Source: Nitrososphaerales archaeon | GTDB taxonomy: Archaea > Thermoproteota > Nitrososphaeria > Nitrososphaerales > Nitrososphaeraceae | Assembly: GCA_025451315.1 (NCBI GenBank) | Contig: JANWKP010000303.1 | Location: 1 to 34,802 of the forward strand | DNA length: 34,802 nucleotides | Direction of reading: 5' to 3' | Part shown: positions 33,201 through 34,802 of the stretch, in pieces | Layout of the letters: each line of letters opens with the position of its first letter | Numbering within the stretch: position 1 is the first letter of the stretch | Program-made: the position numbers and the translations under genes | The notes under the pieces: generated by a model | Told to the model about the DNA's origin: nothing | Seen by the model: the letters and a program-made list of their open reading frames with translations, nothing else | The model's database searches: none

Positions 33201-33844
33201 GTTTAGATAAACGCTAGATTATTTATTACTTTAAAAAATGCTTCTAATAATGGATTATATTTAGACGTCATTATTGTATTAGACAAGTATCTTATAATAC
33301 ATTGTTATCTATTTACTTAAATAAAACAAGTATCCTTTAATTAGATCATTCAATCTATATATTTATTTTTTTATTAAAAATTTTTAATTTTTACTATAAT
33401 TATATTCGCAAATAATTTATGATTAAAGTTTCATTTTATTATAAATCAACGTGACCAGTGTAATAAGATATAATTTAATAGAACATATAGAAAATTATAT
33501 TTTTATTATGCTTATTTAAAGATATATAGTAATAAACAGAAACAATTATAGTTATAAATATTTGAAGAAACATAAATAGACCATAATAATAATGATAGTC
33601 ATATATTTTGACAAAAAGTGAGCCCAACGCTTATAACAATAGTAAAATTTATGATTACTTTGTTTTCATCAAATTAATTTTCAGTTATTTTACCGAAAAA
33701 TGTTAATAATAATTACTTTTTTCTAATGCGTATAGTTGGAATTAATACTATAGAGTTCTATAATAATGAATTTTTAATGAAATTCAGATGTATATAGGAT
33801 ATTTTCTTACATACGTAATTTTGACATTGTTTTGAGAAATCTTT

Positions 33845-33850
33845 TTTATA
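33845..33850 (+). promoter_or_regulatory. Candidate TATA box for the tandem-domain protein gene
   Basis: TTTATA 22-27 bases upstream of the ATG at 33872, the expected spacing for a leaderless mRNA. Confidence 0.45.
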
Positions 33851-33871
33851 CAACAATACTACATATTATTT

Positions 33872-34447
33872 ATGGTATCGGGAAGGTTTTTCAATAGAGG
33901 AGTGAAAACATTAGATAATCCAGATATAGGATATGTTGTACGGGAAACTCCGGATAAGATAATAGTATTTGGTGGAAAAGGGAATAGATATGATATTCCA
34001 TTGAGTGAGATTCAACAAGTAGGCGCAAATGTCCTTATAGGTCTTCCCTTTTCAGAAGTAGAAAAAAAATACAAAGTAAATCGTAATGATCCACTCCCAA
34101 CCAGTAGGCAGGATCCCTGGAAAGATGAAAAAAACCAAGTTGATTTGGCCTACTATGAAGGAAAATATCCTAAATCACTCTTTAACAAGGGAGTAAGGGC
34201 AGAAAATGAGGATGATCTGGGTTTTGTAGCTAAAGAAACAAATGACAAGATCGTAGTGTTTGGATATTCTAATGATAGATACGATATTCCCAAATCAGAG
34301 ATAATTGCAGTAGGAATGAATGTGATAATTGGAAAAAATTTTCCTGAACTAGCAAAATATAAAGTAGATCGAAATGCTCCATTACCAACAGGCGAACCAA
34401 TCGAGACAATTGCCGAAGAAGCTTTTCCTGAAGATCACCAAAAGTAA
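33872..34447 (+). CDS. Tandem-duplicated small beta-domain protein (PRC-barrel/DUF2171-like)
   Basis: 191 aa, ATG start. Residues ~6-77 and ~104-173 are two copies of one domain: both have 'FN+GV', 'DKI-VFG', 'RYDIP-SEI', 'NV-IG' and end in 'YKV-RN-PLPT'. The linker (about 78-103) is charged. The layout of short strands ending in a 'RYDIP' turn resembles PRC-barrel or DUF2171 domains of stress-response proteins, but this is similarity of pattern only. No membrane segment or signal peptide. The C-terminal tail is acidic. It is a stand-alone gene with its own promoter. Function unknown. Confidence 0.75.
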   Translation: MVSGRFFNRGVKTLDNPDIGYVVRETPDKIIVFGGKGNRYDIPLSEIQQVGANVLIGLPFSEVEKKYKVNRNDPLPTSRQDPWKDEKNQVDLAYYEGKYPKSLFNKGVRAENEDDLGFVAKETNDKIVVFGYSNDRYDIPKSEIIAVGMNVIIGKNFPELAKYKVDRNAPLPTGEPIETIAEEAFPEDHQK

Positions 34448-34802
34448 TAAGAACATCCTAACCATTTACAGCTAATTTCAAAATATCTACAGACAAGCAA
34501 AATTGTTTGGGTTATTTTTCTTTTAATTTCAATTAGAAATTGTTACACACGTGTCAAATTATTTTATTTACTATTAACAATTCAATCTTTTAAGTTATTT
34601 GTAGGCTAGATAGAGGAAAAATATGCGAATAATGCGGGGGATCTCCACTATCAATAATGTTTATAATAATTATAATGATCTATAATAATAAGGGATAACC
34701 TTAACAAAAATTTGACTATATATGGTTATCCAAAAAACACAGTTTTTGATATATCTTTATAATAATATGAATATTGGGCTCTGTTAAGTTAAGCAGTAAA
34801 AC
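34448..34802. other. AT-rich non-coding region at the window end
   Basis: About 355 bases with no credible reading frame. It contains a palindrome ACACGTGT (34547-34554), an interrupted repeat AATTTC-5-GAAATT (34525-34541) and a larger inverted repeat at 34693-34731. It probably holds the end of the upstream transcript (T-runs near 34515-34528) and control sequence for a gene beyond the window. Confidence 0.5.
34693..34731. promoter_or_regulatory. Inverted repeat flanking a TATA-like element
   Basis: GGATAACC (34693-34700) and GGTTATCC (34724-34731) are perfect reverse complements separated by 23 bases, which include an ACTATATAT run. The G/C content of the arms stands out in this AT-rich stretch. 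It could be an operator pair around a promoter of the next gene. The gene itself lies outside the window. Confidence 0.35.

Larger units (their letters stand above)
33180..33871. other. Long AT-rich intergenic region after nuoN
   Basis: About 690 bases with stops in all frames and no tRNA-like fold. T-runs just after the nuoN stop (33190-33200) could end transcription. A nine-base direct repeat (ACAAGTATC) occurs at about 33283 and 33328. The most G/C-rich pocket is near 33618-33632. The last ~30 bases contain the promoter of the next gene. I see no protein here; small RNAs cannot be excluded. Confidence 0.6.

Noticed and set aside
33281-33336. Nine-base direct repeat (ACAAGTATC) after nuoN
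   Set aside because: Only two short copies in AT-rich DNA with no regular spacing; not a CRISPR or att site.

Overview
The window looks like chromosome from an AT-rich archaeon of the Nitrososphaerota (Thaumarchaeota), most likely the Nitrososphaerales / Nitrosocosmicus side. The reasons are: archaeal Rpo10 (RpoN) beside enolase and ribosomal protein S2; an archaeal mevalonate branch with isopentenyl phosphate kinase and a type 2 IPP isomerase; archaeal GluRS; a geranylgeranyl-reductase family protein; and a respiratory complex I in the order A-B-C-D-H-I-J-K-M-L-N without the NADH-dehydrogenase module. No amo or other nitrogen genes are present, so ammonia oxidation is not shown here. There are many TTG/GTG starts and TATA boxes about 25 nt before start codons (leaderless mRNAs). 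I saw no IS element, prophage or CRISPR.

Layout. 1-5.4 kb: mixed accessory genes: a C39-peptidase-like/TPR protein cut at its N-terminus, a THUMP-domain protein, a glycosyltransferase, a long coiled-coil protein, a small Cys-rich protein and a small kinase-fold protein. 5.4-9.3 kb: tRNA-Ala(GGC), a Nudix hydrolase, a B12-type radical SAM protein, a ferredoxin-NADP reductase with a small partner gene, and a short coiled-coil protein. 9.3-18.9 kb, minus strand: ten tightly packed or overlapping genes, rpoN-eno-rpsB-Memo-mvk-ipk-fni-GGPP synthase-gltX-FAH, which look like one operon joining transcription, translation, glycolysis and isoprenoid-lipid synthesis. 19-22.2 kb: tRNA-Leu(GAG), a newly called 42-aa Cys-rich protein, a ferritin-like four-helix protein, an unknown protein, a 1-Cys peroxiredoxin and the geranylgeranyl reductase-like flavoprotein. 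22.2-33.2 kb: the eleven-gene complex I operon. 33.2-34.8 kb: long AT-rich intergenic DNA around a gene encoding two tandem copies of a ~70-residue domain.

How it fits together. The minus-strand operon carries enzymes that take mevalonate and isopentenyl phosphate to IPP, DMAPP and GGPP, the precursors of archaeal ether lipids. The reductase at 21 kb would saturate those chains. The B12 radical SAM protein at 6-7.7 kb belongs to a broad class that includes tetraether-lipid modifying enzymes, so the window may hold several steps of membrane-lipid biogenesis. Complex I without NuoEFG presumably takes electrons from reduced ferredoxin or another carrier; the FNR at 8 kb could connect ferredoxin and NAD(P)H pools (inference).

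The most notable anomaly is the Memo-family gene between rpsB and mevalonate kinase. A conserved N-terminal part starts on a TTG overlapping the rpsB stop, but it is one base out of frame with the rest at a run of 12 A (coding strand). This is either programmed slippage or frameshifting, a homopolymer sequencing error, or a recent mutation.
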